Shown here: piece by piece, positions 27,207 to 35,724 of the stretch | Position numbering within the stretch: position 1 is the first letter of the stretch | How the letters are laid out: every line of letters starts with the position of its first letter | Source of the DNA: an uncultured Methanocorpusculum sp. | GTDB lineage: Archaea; Halobacteriota; Methanomicrobia; Methanomicrobiales; Methanocorpusculaceae | DNA length: 64,000 nucleotides | NCBI RefSeq assembly: GCF_963667985.1 | Contig: NZ_OY764081.1 | Coordinates: forward strand, 310,001-374,000 | Reading direction: 5' to 3' | Made by a program: the position numbers and the translations under genes | Notes under the pieces: generated by a model | The model's input: only the letters and a program-made list of their open reading frames with translations | Told to the model about the DNA's origin: nothing | The model's database searches: none

Positions 27207-27773
27207 TTATTTTTGTTCGGTCAGGACGTCTTTGAGACTCTCTTCAAGGAAGTCCAGACCCTTTCTGACATCGTCAAGATTCTTACCGCCAGTCAGGATG
27301 ATCTTTCCGGAGGAGAAGAGCAGTGCAACGATCTTCGGATCTTTGATGCGGTATACGAGACCCGGAAACTGCTCGGGTTCATACTCGATCGCTTCAAGAG
27401 AGAGGGTCGCGACCACACGGTTGAGGTTGATAAACCGGCCGATGTCGTAGGAACAGACTATGTTGGTCACGGCGACTCTTGGAACATCCAGCACGTCTAC
27501 GCCTGCTTCTTTCAGGGAGGCAAGCACCTTTGCGAGACCTTCTCCCAGCGACTCTTCATTTCTGATTCCGGTAAGCACGACCTTTCCCGACGAGAAGATC
27601 AGCGATGCCATTTTCGGCCTGTCGATACGATACACTGCACCGGGGAAACGTTTTGTATTGAGTTCACACCCGTCAATTTTTTCGGAGATCTCTGCAAGAT
27701 CAATTTCTTCGGCAATTACGCCGGAGGCGACGATATTTTCAATCTTCAGAGAGGAGTATGTTTTCCCATCCAT
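27207..27773 (-). CDS. tbp: TATA-box-binding protein, paralogue 1
   Basis: 188 residues from ATG 27773; an ATG eight codons earlier is possible but gives a non-conserved leader. The two direct repeats of the saddle are clear: 'SLKIENIVASG...FPGAVYRI' and 'VTNIVCSYDIG...EPEQFPGLVYRI'. 'FSSGKVVLTG' and 'FSSGKIILTGG' end each half. TBP recruits TFB and RNA polymerase. A second TBP gene lies 4 kb downstream; the two differ at many positions, so they are old paralogues and not a recent copy. Confidence 0.95.
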   Translation of the reverse strand: MDGKTYSSLKIENIVASGVIAEEIDLAEISEKIDGCELNTKRFPGAVYRIDRPKMASLIFSSGKVVLTGIRNEESLGEGLAKVLASLKEAGVDVLDVPRVAVTNIVCSYDIGRFINLNRVVATLSLEAIEYEPEQFPGLVYRIKDPKIVALLFSSGKIILTGGKNLDDVRKGLDFLEESLKDVLTEQK

Positions 27774-27933
27774 CTTTATTAAATGGAGCACGGACAAGCA
27801 TAATACTTCGCGTTAGATGCGGGTGTGGTTTCATCCAGAAATGCGCAGGAGTTTATATAAAATCATTTCACGTTTTTGCCTATTTTCAAAGAAAAAAGAG
27901 ATGTTTGGTGGTGATTTTCTCCAGGAAATCCGG

Positions 27934-28980
27934 TCATTCTTCGAGTCCGGTGTCGTGATAAGACCGCCGCTCTTCGATATGCCCGTCCACATACCGTGCG
28001 AACCGGTTTTCGCCGATGTCATGGACTGGGTCGAGGACATCCCACGGCCAGCCGCCAAATTCGGTCAGTCGGAAGTCCCGGTAGGCTTCCTGGATTTCTT
28101 CAGGTGTGTTCATGACAAACGGGCCGTATCTGGCGATCGGTTCATTGATCGGTTCTCCTTCCAGGAGAAGGAGGGAACACCGGGCATTTCCGGCATGTAT
28201 CGAGATATCCTCGCCGCCCGGGAGCACGACCCGTGAGTAGGGACCGATCTCCTTTGTGCCGATCACGATTTTATCGCCGTCGTAGAAGTAGAGATTTCTG
28301 GAGATCGTTGAAGTAACGGCCGGGATGCGAAGTTCCGCTCCCGGATCCATTCTGATGAGGAGAACCCTGACATGATTGTTGGGGTCGGTTGCCCAGGACG
28401 CTGGCGAGGGGTCAGGGGCTTTTTTCCCGTCCCATTGTCCTGCGATCAGCCGGACCGTTCTTGCTTTTCCGGCGGCATCCCTGGATGTTATGACGGGTAT
28501 GTCCTCGGCCCAGAGCATCCGGTAATGCGGCTGCGCAAGTTTGTCCTTTGCCGGTAGGTTCAGCCAGATCTGGAAAAGTTCGAGCGGGTTTTCCCGGTCC
28601 GCATGTACGAGCGGGAACATCTCCGCGTGCTGGCAGCCGCTTCCGGCCGTCATCCACTGAACATCGCCGTTACAATATCTTCCTGCGGCGCCGAGCGAAT
28701 CGGAATGATCCACGTATCCCTGTATCGTGGCGGTGATCGTTTCAAATCCGCGGTGGGGATGAACCGGGAATCCCGGGACCCGCTGGCCGTGATACATGCG
28801 GAACCCGTTTTTTATGACGAAATCGTTTCCCAGATTTCTGCCGGAAAGAGAGACGGCCGGACCGAGGTCCCGTTCTCCTTTCGGGTACATGTCCTTATGA
28901 TGAGCACAGAAAAGAAACGGATTGTCCGTTGCGAACGGAAAACCGAGTCTTTCAACACGGATAACTTCTTTCTCTGCCAT
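27934..28980 (-). CDS. pirin family protein
   Basis: 348 residues with a bicupin fold. 'VHPHRGFETIT', 'GDVQWMTAGSG', 'HAEMF' and the N-terminal cupin pattern match pirins; H and E residues here bind the metal. Some pirins act as quercetinases, others as regulators; neither can be decided from the sequence. It lies between the first TBP gene (about 160 bases away) and the divergent marC, and looks monocistronic. It is longer than the ~290-residue bacterial YhhW proteins and nearer to the longer pirin subgroup. Confidence 0.88.
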   Translation of the reverse strand: MAEKEVIRVERLGFPFATDNPFLFCAHHKDMYPKGERDLGPAVSLSGRNLGNDFVIKNGFRMYHGQRVPGFPVHPHRGFETITATIQGYVDHSDSLGAAGRYCNGDVQWMTAGSGCQHAEMFPLVHADRENPLELFQIWLNLPAKDKLAQPHYRMLWAEDIPVITSRDAAGKARTVRLIAGQWDGKKAPDPSPASWATDPNNHVRVLLIRMDPGAELRIPAVTSTISRNLYFYDGDKIVIGTKEIGPYSRVVLPGGEDISIHAGNARCSLLLLEGEPINEPIARYGPFVMNTPEEIQEAYRDFRLTEFGGWPWDVLDPVHDIGENRFARYVDGHIEERRSYHDTGLEE

Positions 28981-29077
28981 TTCGCTGTTATGTGAATAGA
29001 ACTCCCCAATCCGTTATATATTTGTGGGAAACGGCAGACAAACGGCCGGTATGTGCCGCTTTTTTCTCAAACGGCGT

Positions 29078-29114
29078 GATGGAATTTTCGCGGTCTTCGG
29101 CCTCGAAATTTCAT
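29078..29114 (+). promoter_or_regulatory. long imperfect hairpin in the leader of marC
   Basis: GATGGAATTTTCG and CGAAATTTCATC pair almost fully (with G-T pairs and one bulge), and an inner GGTC/GGCC stem closes on a 3-nt loop. The structure lies about 45-80 bases upstream of the marC ATG at 29161. It may be an RNA leader element or a terminator-like structure. No known riboswitch class is recognised. Confidence 0.4.
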
Positions 29115-29160
29115 CTTCCCGAGGTATAATATGCGGGAACGCTCAATATTACATATCTCT

Positions 29161-29793
29161 ATGCTGGAACTACTGGTAGCCGTCATATCAGCCGCGTTTA
29201 CGCTGATCATTATTCTCGATCCTCTTCTTTCGGTCTCGATGTTCATCAATCTGACCAGGGATCTCCAAAAGCCCGAGATGATCAGGCAGGCTTTCGTGGC
29301 AACGGGCGTCGCCGGCGTTCTGATGCTGACTTTTCTGATATTCAATAATCTGCTGTTCGATCTTCTCGGCATCGAACTGGAGAGTTTCAAGGTCGCCGGA
29401 GGTATCATCCTCTTCATTCTCGGTCTGCAGATCGTTCTCGGTCTGGACATAGGCGGCTCCTCTGCCGGGCACAAAAATCTGGAGAGCACGGACCGGATCG
29501 GGAAAAAATCCATGGCGGGCGTTATCATCGGCACGCCGGTGATGTGCGGGCCTGGAACGATCACAACGGTGATGATTCTTGGAGCTCAGGACGGTATTCT
29601 TCTGACCCTTGTCGCGGTGATCCTTGCCCTGTTTTGTATCTGGCTGATTCTGATCTTTTCCGCACAGATCAAGAAACTGCTCGGCGAAACCGTGCTTGTG
29701 ATCCTCTCGAAGATCTTCGGTCTTCTGCTTACGGCGATCGCCGTACACACGATCTGGACCGGTATTCTTGGCCTGATCGCTCTTTCGGTCTGA
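29161..29793 (+). CDS. MarC family integral membrane protein
   Basis: 210 residues from ATG 29161 (an ATG at 29131 would add a polar ten-residue leader to the first helix). Six transmembrane helices are arranged as two groups of three, with 'IILDPLLSVSMFINLT' and 'MAGVIIGTPVMCGPGTITTVM' as the conserved Asp-Pro and Gly-Pro-Gly motifs of MarC (UPF0056). Despite the historical name, MarC proteins are not established antibiotic resistance factors; transport function is suspected but unknown. The next gene, a broken exonuclease, begins two bases downstream. Confidence 0.9.
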   Translation: MLELLVAVISAAFTLIIILDPLLSVSMFINLTRDLQKPEMIRQAFVATGVAGVLMLTFLIFNNLLFDLLGIELESFKVAGGIILFILGLQIVLGLDIGGSSAGHKNLESTDRIGKKSMAGVIIGTPVMCGPGTITTVMILGAQDGILLTLVAVILALFCIWLILIFSAQIKKLLGETVLVILSKIFGLLLTAIAVHTIWTGILGLIALSV

Positions 29794-29795
29794 TC

Positions 29796-30472
29796 ATGGT
29801 TGTCTTCAAACCCGAGCTGACCGAGTTCCTCGTTTTCGATCTGGAGGCGTTCGTGCCGCCAATGGACCGGAGGAAGCGGACCGGGGCTTCCCTTGCCGTG
29901 AATGCATTTCGCGAAGGGCACACTCTCCTTGGCGGCGTGGTCTACGGCGGCCGGTCGCTTGCGGGCGAGGTGGTCCAGGACTACGCTCACTACTGGATGT
30001 GGCGCGAAGGCGGCGAAAAGGAGGTGGTGACCGCCCTGTACCGGGTGTTTGCCGCGATGTGGGACGGTGTTAAGAATAAGAAGATGATCCAGGCGGATCC
30101 TGTTGTCTGCGGGATAGGGATCTCGACATTCGATATGCCGTTTCTGCTGATGAAATGTCTCCAGTATCAGGTGGCTCCCCAGAAGAGATCTACAACACGA
30201 TCAGCAGTGCCGGGTCGTTGATCTTTCCGTTGCTGGAATCGGTTTTGTTCCGACACAGAACCCTATCCTGCATCCCTGTTCGCATAATCAGCTGGTCGAT
30301 GCTCTGCTTCCGGAGCGTGCGAAAAAACCTACCGGAAAAAAAGGTGTGGGAGATGATAGACGCGAAGGAGTACGGGGCGGTCGAACAGAGGTGCGAGGGC
30401 GAGGTCCGGGAGATGGTGGAGATCGCAAACCGGATGCTTCTCAGCTGTCGATATCCGCGTAGTATGGTTTGA
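29796..30472 (+). pseudogene. broken 3'-5' exonuclease-like (DnaQ/PolB exonuclease fold) gene with at least three frameshifts
   Basis: From ATG 29796 the product reads 'FLVFDLEAFVP' (an exonuclease D-x-E motif) and 'CGIGISTFDMPFLLMKC' in frame 3. After about 30175 the conserved continuation moves to frame 2 ('SPEEIYNTIS'), then by about 30208 to frame 1 ('VVDLSVAGIGFVPTQNPILHP' up to 'PTGKK'), then at an A7 tract near 30336-30342 back to frame 2 ('KVWEMIDAKEYGAVEQRCEGEV') to the stop at 30470-30472. Each piece is protein-like and in the right order for a single nuclease, so this is one gene with several indels. The intact frame alone would stop at 30221. The 3' end overlaps the convergent RNase HI-TrmO gene by 32 bases. 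Confidence 0.8.
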
Positions 30473-31292
30473 TGTCGAGGAGCGGCGTTTTATCGAGCGC
30501 CTCAAGGCCCTTGACGGTGAGGACAAGGTCATTTATGCTGATGATCGTCACAAGCGTAAGGGAGATCGGATTCAGCCTGACCGGGGCACGGGTCGAGAAT
30601 ACGCCGCGCATCTCGCCTTTTCCGTGTCCATGCGGTTTTACTTTGAGGATGTCCCGCTCCGCCCGGTCGAACCAGCAGAGGATGAAGACTTTGTCTCCGG
30701 CGGCAAGCCCGGAGAGTCCGTCCCGGTATTTTTCATAGATCGTTATCCTGCTTGGCTTGCCGGTGAAGATCCCCTGTCTGGGTGCGTCGTCCGTATTGTC
30801 GAAGGGCGAACGAACGATGCCGATCGGGGTGCATTCTATTTTATCCGGGGCCTTGTTTCGGGCGGGTGCGGATTTGAGGGAGAGGAGGTCGAGAGCATTA
30901 TTGCATAACCAGTCGCATGACCCGACGTAGGCGTTTTCCCGCGGTACATGGGTGTAGGCGACCGAGGCAAACTCCGACGCCAGCTGTTTTGCTTTTTCAT
31001 ACAGGGGCCTAAGATCATCCGACCTGACCGCGTATCTCCCGGTCATCTGGGAGATCATCAGATTGCTGTCGGAAAAGACCTCGACTTTGGTTTCTTTCGG
31101 GGTGCAGAACTTTGCGGCACGGCGCAGAGCGGCATTCAGTGCCGAGTATTCCGCGGCATTATTGGTTGCCCGCCCAAGGGTCAGGACGTCCGACTCAAGA
31201 ACCTCGTCGCCGCGTAAAATCAGCCACGCGGCAGCGGCCTGTCCCGGGTTTCCCCGGCTTGCCCCGTCAGTATAGATGGTCAGATGGTCCAT
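30441..31292 (-). CDS. fusion of RNase HI-like domain with TrmO/TsaA-like tRNA methyltransferase domain
   Basis: 283 residues in two domains. Residues 1-135: RNase HI with 'YTDGASRGNPG' (D9), E48 in 'NAAEYSAL', D75 in 'FSDSNL', and a final Asp near 127. Residues 150-283: UPF0066/TsaA, the TrmO family that uses SAM to N6-methylate t6A37 of tRNA, recognised by 'PIGIVRSPF', 'GLSGLAAGDKVFILCWFDRA' and 'TRAPVRLNPISLT'. A ~15-residue Pro/Lys/Ala linker joins them. Kae1-Bud32, which makes t6A, is encoded in the same window. No internal frameshift or ribosome-binding site suggests that the two halves are made separately. Confidence 0.9.
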   Translation of the reverse strand: MDHLTIYTDGASRGNPGQAAAAWLILRGDEVLESDVLTLGRATNNAAEYSALNAALRRAAKFCTPKETKVEVFSDSNLMISQMTGRYAVRSDDLRPLYEKAKQLASEFASVAYTHVPRENAYVGSCDWLCNNALDLLSLKSAPARNKAPDKIECTPIGIVRSPFDNTDDAPRQGIFTGKPSRITIYEKYRDGLSGLAAGDKVFILCWFDRAERDILKVKPHGHGKGEMRGVFSTRAPVRLNPISLTLVTIISINDLVLTVKGLEALDKTPLLDIKPYYADIDS

Positions 31293-31345
31293 GGAGTAGT
31301 AACTCGATCTATACTTTAATTAATGTGCCTGTCTGAGTATAGATC

Positions 31346-31804
31346 ATGGACACTATCACCATTCATGTAGGAACCCATGGACTGACTGCGTCGAGTACCT
31401 TTGACGGAGGCAACATCTCTCCGAAGATTGAACTTCTGGGTGTACCCAAAGAGGTCCAGTATGTAGGCATGATCGTCCAGAATAAATCCGGCGGCGAGAA
31501 CTACAAATGTCTCTGGTCGGTCTGGAACATTCCATCCGTCGGCTACATCCCGCCGGGATACGACGCCGGCCCTGCCCCGAAATTCCCGTTCCCTGCCGTA
31601 CAAGGAGTAAACGACTTCGGCGAACATGCCTGGCACGGCCCATCGCCCGGTCTTGGGATCACCGACCGGCTCTTATTCCAAGTGTTCGGCCGGACCGAAC
31701 CTCTGGTCATCTCGGCAAATGCCAAGATGGATGAAGTGATCGAGGCATTCCGCGACGGAAAAACTACCGCCCACGGCAGTCTCGAAGTCACCTATCAGGG
31801 ATAA
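31346..31804 (+). CDS. YbhB/YbcL family PEBP-like protein
   Basis: 152 residues of the phosphatidylethanolamine-binding/Raf kinase inhibitor-like fold. 'GGNISPKIELLGVP' at the start, the 'W.VWNIP' segment and 'HAWHGPSPG' correspond to the ligand pocket, though the usual 'D.D.P.G...HW' is altered here (QNKSGG then W). Small soluble bacterial and archaeal members have no settled function. It is divergent from the RNase HI-TrmO gene and convergent with the second TBP gene. Confidence 0.85.
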   Translation: MDTITIHVGTHGLTASSTFDGGNISPKIELLGVPKEVQYVGMIVQNKSGGENYKCLWSVWNIPSVGYIPPGYDAGPAPKFPFPAVQGVNDFGEHAWHGPSPGLGITDRLLFQVFGRTEPLVISANAKMDEVIEAFRDGKTTAHGSLEVTYQG

Positions 31805-31878
31805 CTCCCTGCATTTTTTCAAGCCTTTGGCCCTCTTGGCGCAAACATCTTAAAAAACAGAGGAAAAATCGGTATTGG

Positions 31879-32448
31879 TTATTCTATCTGCAGAAGTTTG
31901 AGAGAGATCAGATCCTCGTAGATCTTCTTGACCGCCTTTTTAGCATCGATCGTTTTCTTTCCGCCGGTGATGATCAGTTTTCCCGAACCAAAGAGCAGAA
32001 CGACCACTTTCGGGTCATCGAGCCGGTAGACGAGTCCCGGAAACTGCTCGGGTTCATACTCGATCTTGTCCAGATTGAAGCTCATCGCGATCTTGTTGAG
32101 ATTGATGCGGCTTCCAAGGTCGGCCGAGGTGACGATGTTCTGCACGGTGTAGGTCGGGTTGTCCAGAATATTGATCTTGAGCTCTTTTAGGAGAGCGACC
32201 AGGTACTCCAGTCCTTTGGTCAGATTCTCGAGGCTTTTGGCGCCGGTAAGGACGACTTTTCCCGATCCGAAAACCAGGGCCGCGATTTTCGGATTCTGCA
32301 TGCGCAGGACGACTCCGGGGAAACGCTGTTTATTATATTCCGCTCCCGGAATCTGGGCGGCGAGCGCCACAAGGTCCAGACTGTCATTCACCTTGGTTGA
32401 TGCAACAATATTCTCAATCTTCAGCGAGTCTTCGGGAAGGTTTGACAT
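31879..32448 (-). CDS. tbp: TATA-box-binding protein, paralogue 2
   Basis: 189 residues with both saddle repeats: 'SLKIENIVAST...FPGVVLRM' and 'VQNIVTSADLG...EPEQFPGLVYRL', each closed by 'FGSGKVVLTG'/'FGSGKLIITGG'. Compared with paralogue 1, phenylalanine-glycine replaces phenylalanine-serine in both loops, and the first half ('QIPGAEYNKQRF') is more divergent. Both copies look functional. The pair may read different promoters or conditions. TFS follows downstream on the same strand in gene order (upstream in coordinates). Confidence 0.95.
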   Translation of the reverse strand: MSNLPEDSLKIENIVASTKVNDSLDLVALAAQIPGAEYNKQRFPGVVLRMQNPKIAALVFGSGKVVLTGAKSLENLTKGLEYLVALLKELKINILDNPTYTVQNIVTSADLGSRINLNKIAMSFNLDKIEYEPEQFPGLVYRLDDPKVVVLLFGSGKLIITGGKKTIDAKKAVKKIYEDLISLKLLQIE

Positions 32449-32520
32449 ATTTATAAGTTAATACAGGTTAGTATATAAATACTCGTGTGGGTTGCTTAAA
32501 AAAAGAGGGGGAAAATATGC

Positions 32521-32841
32521 TTAATCGTATTCACGCCAGGTATGTTTGCATTTCGTGCAACGGAAGAATCTTACTTCGGATTCATCAGCACTGCGTAACT
32601 GGCGGAGCCACCACTCGGCGATGCCGTGACCACAGTTTGGACATTTGATGGCGATTGTTGGTTTGGTTCCCATATCCACGCCTTCTTCCACGATCAGAAT
32701 GTCGTTTTCCTGCATGTAAGCGACTTTTTTCATCTGCTCCTTATTTTCGGCGGTGATGGTTTCGGTATATCCACATTTTGAACAGCACAACTGTCCGTCT
32801 TTTGATTTCATCAGCTTCCCGCATGTTGGGCAGAACATCAT
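32521..32841 (-). CDS. tfs: transcription factor S (TFS)
   Basis: 106 residues from the first of two adjacent ATGs (32841 or 32838); the long upstream ATG is rejected because the family starts M(M)FCPxCG. The N-terminal zinc ribbon is CPTCG...CSKCG and the C-terminal one CPNCG...CTKC. 'RSADESEVRFFRC' includes the Asp-Glu pair that enters the RNA polymerase active site to stimulate transcript cleavage, so this copy should be an active TFIIS-like factor and not an inhibitory TFS4 type. Confidence 0.94.
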   Translation of the reverse strand: MMFCPTCGKLMKSKDGQLCCSKCGYTETITAENKEQMKKVAYMQENDILIVEEGVDMGTKPTIAIKCPNCGHGIAEWWLRQLRSADESEVRFFRCTKCKHTWREYD

Positions 32842-32943
32842 AGAATTCACTATTGGTTTTTCAACGTTAAATAGCCTTATGAAACCGGCAGGTTCGGCTG
32901 GCAAACCCATTTATCCAACCATATCCAATCAATAAGCATCGAT

Positions 32944-33798
32944 ATGCTGGATACTCTTATACTCTGCACATTAATCATCAGTCTGGTCGCATTTCTTCTC
33001 ACGCTGATTCCTGGAAAATATGATAAATATGCCGCGATTGTTGGATGGATCACGGCGGAACTCAGCTTCCTTCTGATGCTTCCCGACCTTCTTGAAGAGG
33101 GAAATTTTTTTTATCCGCTACTCGCCGTCGCCGGAATCCCGCTCGTATATATTATCGTTAAACGTCTGCTCATCCGTGACCAGCATATTCTCAAATTAAC
33201 CTATGCGGCGGCCATATGCGGGATCGTCTATGCCCCGTTTGCCATATTCACCGGACTCGGCAACTGGCTCATCTCGGTCGTAGTATTCTGTATCCAGAAA
33301 GTGTTCGATATGATCAGTTTTCCATATATCATGGCCGATTGGAATATGTTCGAGTCAATATGGACCGTTCCTGGTCAGACATATGGGTACATGGATCAGA
33401 TCATCCTTGGATGTACCGGAATTACGGCGATCGCTATCCTTTTGGGCGTTATCGCTCTTACCAAGACCTCATGGAAACAGAAGATCGGGCTTACACTTCT
33501 GGTCTCCGTGCCGATTTTTATCATCAATATCTTCAGAAACGTGTTTGTGATCATGGCCTACTTCGGGCAGTGGTTCCCCTGGTTCGAGACAGAACTGACC
33601 CACCCGACGATCCCCGGCTATGCAAGCTTTTTCTGGTCCCACAATGTCATCTGCGAAGGAGCGGCGTTCCTTCTCATTCTCGTAATTGCCTATCTACTCT
33701 TCAGATTCTCGTCGGGTCTGATCAGTAATATCCGTGATATCCTGTTCATTTACAGAGACGATATCCGATCAATGCTCGGCAAAAAGCCGCGGACCTGA
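32944..33798 (+). CDS. artA: archaeosortase A
   Basis: 284 residues with about eight transmembrane helices. Key residues are C157 in 'LGCTGITA', R198 in 'NIFRNVFV' and H233 in 'FFWSHNV', the cysteine-protease-like set of the exosortase/archaeosortase family. ArtA cleaves PGF-CTERM proteins (including S-layer glycoproteins) and links them to archaeal lipid. The first half is a family-specific membrane region. With AglB and the amino-sugar genes, it fits a cell with a lipid-anchored glycosylated S-layer. The HIT gene follows after 2 bases. Confidence 0.88.
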   Translation: MLDTLILCTLIISLVAFLLTLIPGKYDKYAAIVGWITAELSFLLMLPDLLEEGNFFYPLLAVAGIPLVYIIVKRLLIRDQHILKLTYAAAICGIVYAPFAIFTGLGNWLISVVVFCIQKVFDMISFPYIMADWNMFESIWTVPGQTYGYMDQIILGCTGITAIAILLGVIALTKTSWKQKIGLTLLVSVPIFIINIFRNVFVIMAYFGQWFPWFETELTHPTIPGYASFFWSHNVICEGAAFLLILVIAYLLFRFSSGLISNIRDILFIYRDDIRSMLGKKPRT

Positions 33799-33800
33799 AT

Positions 33801-34175
33801 ATGGATTGTCCGTTCTGCGAAGTGGATGCACCGCTGTTTGGAAATGCACTTGCATACGTCAAATGGGATATGTACCCTGTCTCGCAGGGCCTTGTCCTCA
33901 TCATTCCCCGCCGGCACGTATCATCCTGGTTCGGTCTCACCTCTGACGAACATGCGGCGGTGAGTGAACTAATCGGACTCGCCAAAGACCATCTGGATAA
34001 AATGTATTCGCCTGCCGGATACAATCTCGACGTGAACTGCGGGGAGGCCGCAGGTCAGACAATAATGCATGCCCATCTTCATCTTATCCCAAGATATATC
34101 GGGGATGTTCCAAACCCTCGTGGAGGAATCCGAGCCGTAATTCGGGCAAAACAGGATTATCCTAACCCGAAATAA
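33801..34175 (+). CDS. HIT family nucleotide-binding protein
   Basis: 124 residues. 'CPFCEV' starts the protein and 'HAHLHLIPR' near residue 95 is the histidine triad (HxHxH) that binds the alpha-phosphate of nucleotides. 'GLVLIIPRRHVSSWFGL' is typical for the Fhit/HINT-like archaeal group. Substrate (AMP conjugates or dinucleoside polyphosphates) is not identifiable. It is co-transcribed with artA. Confidence 0.92.
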   Translation: MDCPFCEVDAPLFGNALAYVKWDMYPVSQGLVLIIPRRHVSSWFGLTSDEHAAVSELIGLAKDHLDKMYSPAGYNLDVNCGEAAGQTIMHAHLHLIPRYIGDVPNPRGGIRAVIRAKQDYPNPK

Positions 34176-34215
34176 CGCCATTTATATAGGATGAGCGGGA
34201 TTAAATATTATTTAT

Positions 34216-35724
34216 ATGTACAAATCCATCGACGAAATAAATGAACGTATTCGTGATGGAAGTGTCCGTGTGGTCAGCGCTGAAGAGATGCCGGATATCG
34301 TCGATGAACTCGGCGTTACCGGGGCACTCCAAGAAGTGGACGTGGTCACCACCGGCACTTTCGGTGCGATGTGCTCGTCCGGAGCTTTTTTGAACTTCGG
34401 CCACTCGGAAATCCCAATAAGAATGGAAAAAATGTGGCTGAATAACGTCGAGGCCTATGCAGGAATAGCAGCAGTCGACTGTTATATCGGAGTGACCCAG
34501 GAGTCCACCACGAGAAACTCGGAATACGGCGGGGCCCACGTTATCGAGGACCTTATCGCCGGAAAGTCCGTGGAACTCCACGCCCGGGCGAAAGGGACCG
34601 ACTGCTACCCGAGAACCTCAATAACCAATGAATTTACCATAGATGAACTGAATCAGGCAATAATGGTCAACCCGAGGAACTCGTATCAATCCTATAATGC
34701 CGCGACCAATATGAGCGATCGGGCAATACGGACCTATATGGGATTCCTTCTTCCGTCTCACAGAAATATCACCTACTCGGGAGCCGGGTGTCTCTCTCCT
34801 CTTCCAAACGATCCAACCCTTTCGGTTATCGGATCCGGAACCCCGATCTTTATCGGCGGAGCGAACGGCGTCGTTGTCGGGGAAGGCACGCAGTCTTCCC
34901 CCGGAGCCGGGTTTGGGACCCTCATGACTTCCGGAAACATGAAGGATATGTCTCCCGATTTCATTCGGGCGGCAACCATGACCGGATACGGCGTGACGAT
35001 GTACGTCGGCGTGGGTATCCCGATCCCTCTCTTGAATGAAGAAATCGTTCGGCACACCGCGGTCCGTGACGAGGATCTGAAGACGAGCATCGTCGATTAC
35101 GGAACTCCGTTCAGGGACAGACCCGTGATCCGCGAGGTCACCTATGCCAAGCTGAAGAGCGGCTCGATCGAGATCGACGGCGAAGAGGTCCGCTGTTCTC
35201 CGCTCTCCAGTTACAAGAAGGCCCGCGAAGTGGCGGCCGAACTAAAGAACCGGATCGAAAACGGTTCTTTTACGATGGCTCTTGCTTCCCGCCCGATCGA
35301 TTCCCAGAAGAGGAACAAACCGATGGCGGAGAAAGGGTATGTCTGTCATGTGAACGAGATGATGGTCTCGACCTTTGTGACCATCACGGGACAGGAGAGC
35401 GTCAAGGAGGCTGCCAAACGTCTCCTGAAAGGCGAGACGAACCATCTCCCGGTGATCGATGTGGAGAACCGGCTGATTGGTATCGTGACGACCTACGATG
35501 TCTCCAAAGCCTTTGCGAACGATGCGCAGGATCTTACCGTTTCCGAGATCATGACCAAAAACGTCATCACGATCACTCCGGACGCGCCGGTGGACTTTGC
35601 CGCCAGGACCCTTCAGCAGCACAACATCGGCGCCCTTGTCGTGATCGATGCATCCAGACATATCCTCGGCATGCTCAACTCCTATGATCTTGGAGATCTT
35701 GACGGCGGGAGGGGACGAAGATGA
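34216..35724 (+). CDS. L-aspartate semialdehyde sulfurtransferase (DUF39 + CBS pair)
   Basis: 502 residues. Residues 1-370 are the COG1900/DUF39 domain with cysteines C53 ('FGAMCSSG') and C130 ('GTDCYPR'), matching the conserved pair thought to carry the sulfur in Methanosarcina MA1821. Residues about 380-500 form two CBS repeats ('FVTITGQESVKEAAKRLL' and 'VITITPDAPVDFAAR'). The enzyme converts aspartate semialdehyde plus sulfide to homocysteine in methanogens lacking the O-acetylhomoserine route. The CBS pair suggests adenosyl-ligand regulation. It overlaps its ferredoxin partner by 4 bases. Confidence 0.92.
   Translation: MYKSIDEINERIRDGSVRVVSAEEMPDIVDELGVTGALQEVDVVTTGTFGAMCSSGAFLNFGHSEIPIRMEKMWLNNVEAYAGIAAVDCYIGVTQESTTRNSEYGGAHVIEDLIAGKSVELHARAKGTDCYPRTSITNEFTIDELNQAIMVNPRNSYQSYNAATNMSDRAIRTYMGFLLPSHRNITYSGAGCLSPLPNDPTLSVIGSGTPIFIGGANGVVVGEGTQSSPGAGFGTLMTSGNMKDMSPDFIRAATMTGYGVTMYVGVGIPIPLLNEEIVRHTAVRDEDLKTSIVDYGTPFRDRPVIREVTYAKLKSGSIEIDGEEVRCSPLSSYKKAREVAAELKNRIENGSFTMALASRPIDSQKRNKPMAEKGYVCHVNEMMVSTFVTITGQESVKEAAKRLLKGETNHLPVIDVENRLIGIVTTYDVSKAFANDAQDLTVSEIMTKNVITITPDAPVDFAARTLQQHNIGALVVIDASRHILGMLNSYDLGDLDGGRGRR

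Noticed and set aside
29131-29160. Earlier ATG for marC
   Set aside because: It would place charged residues before the first helix; the ATG at 29161 starts directly with the hydrophobic segment.
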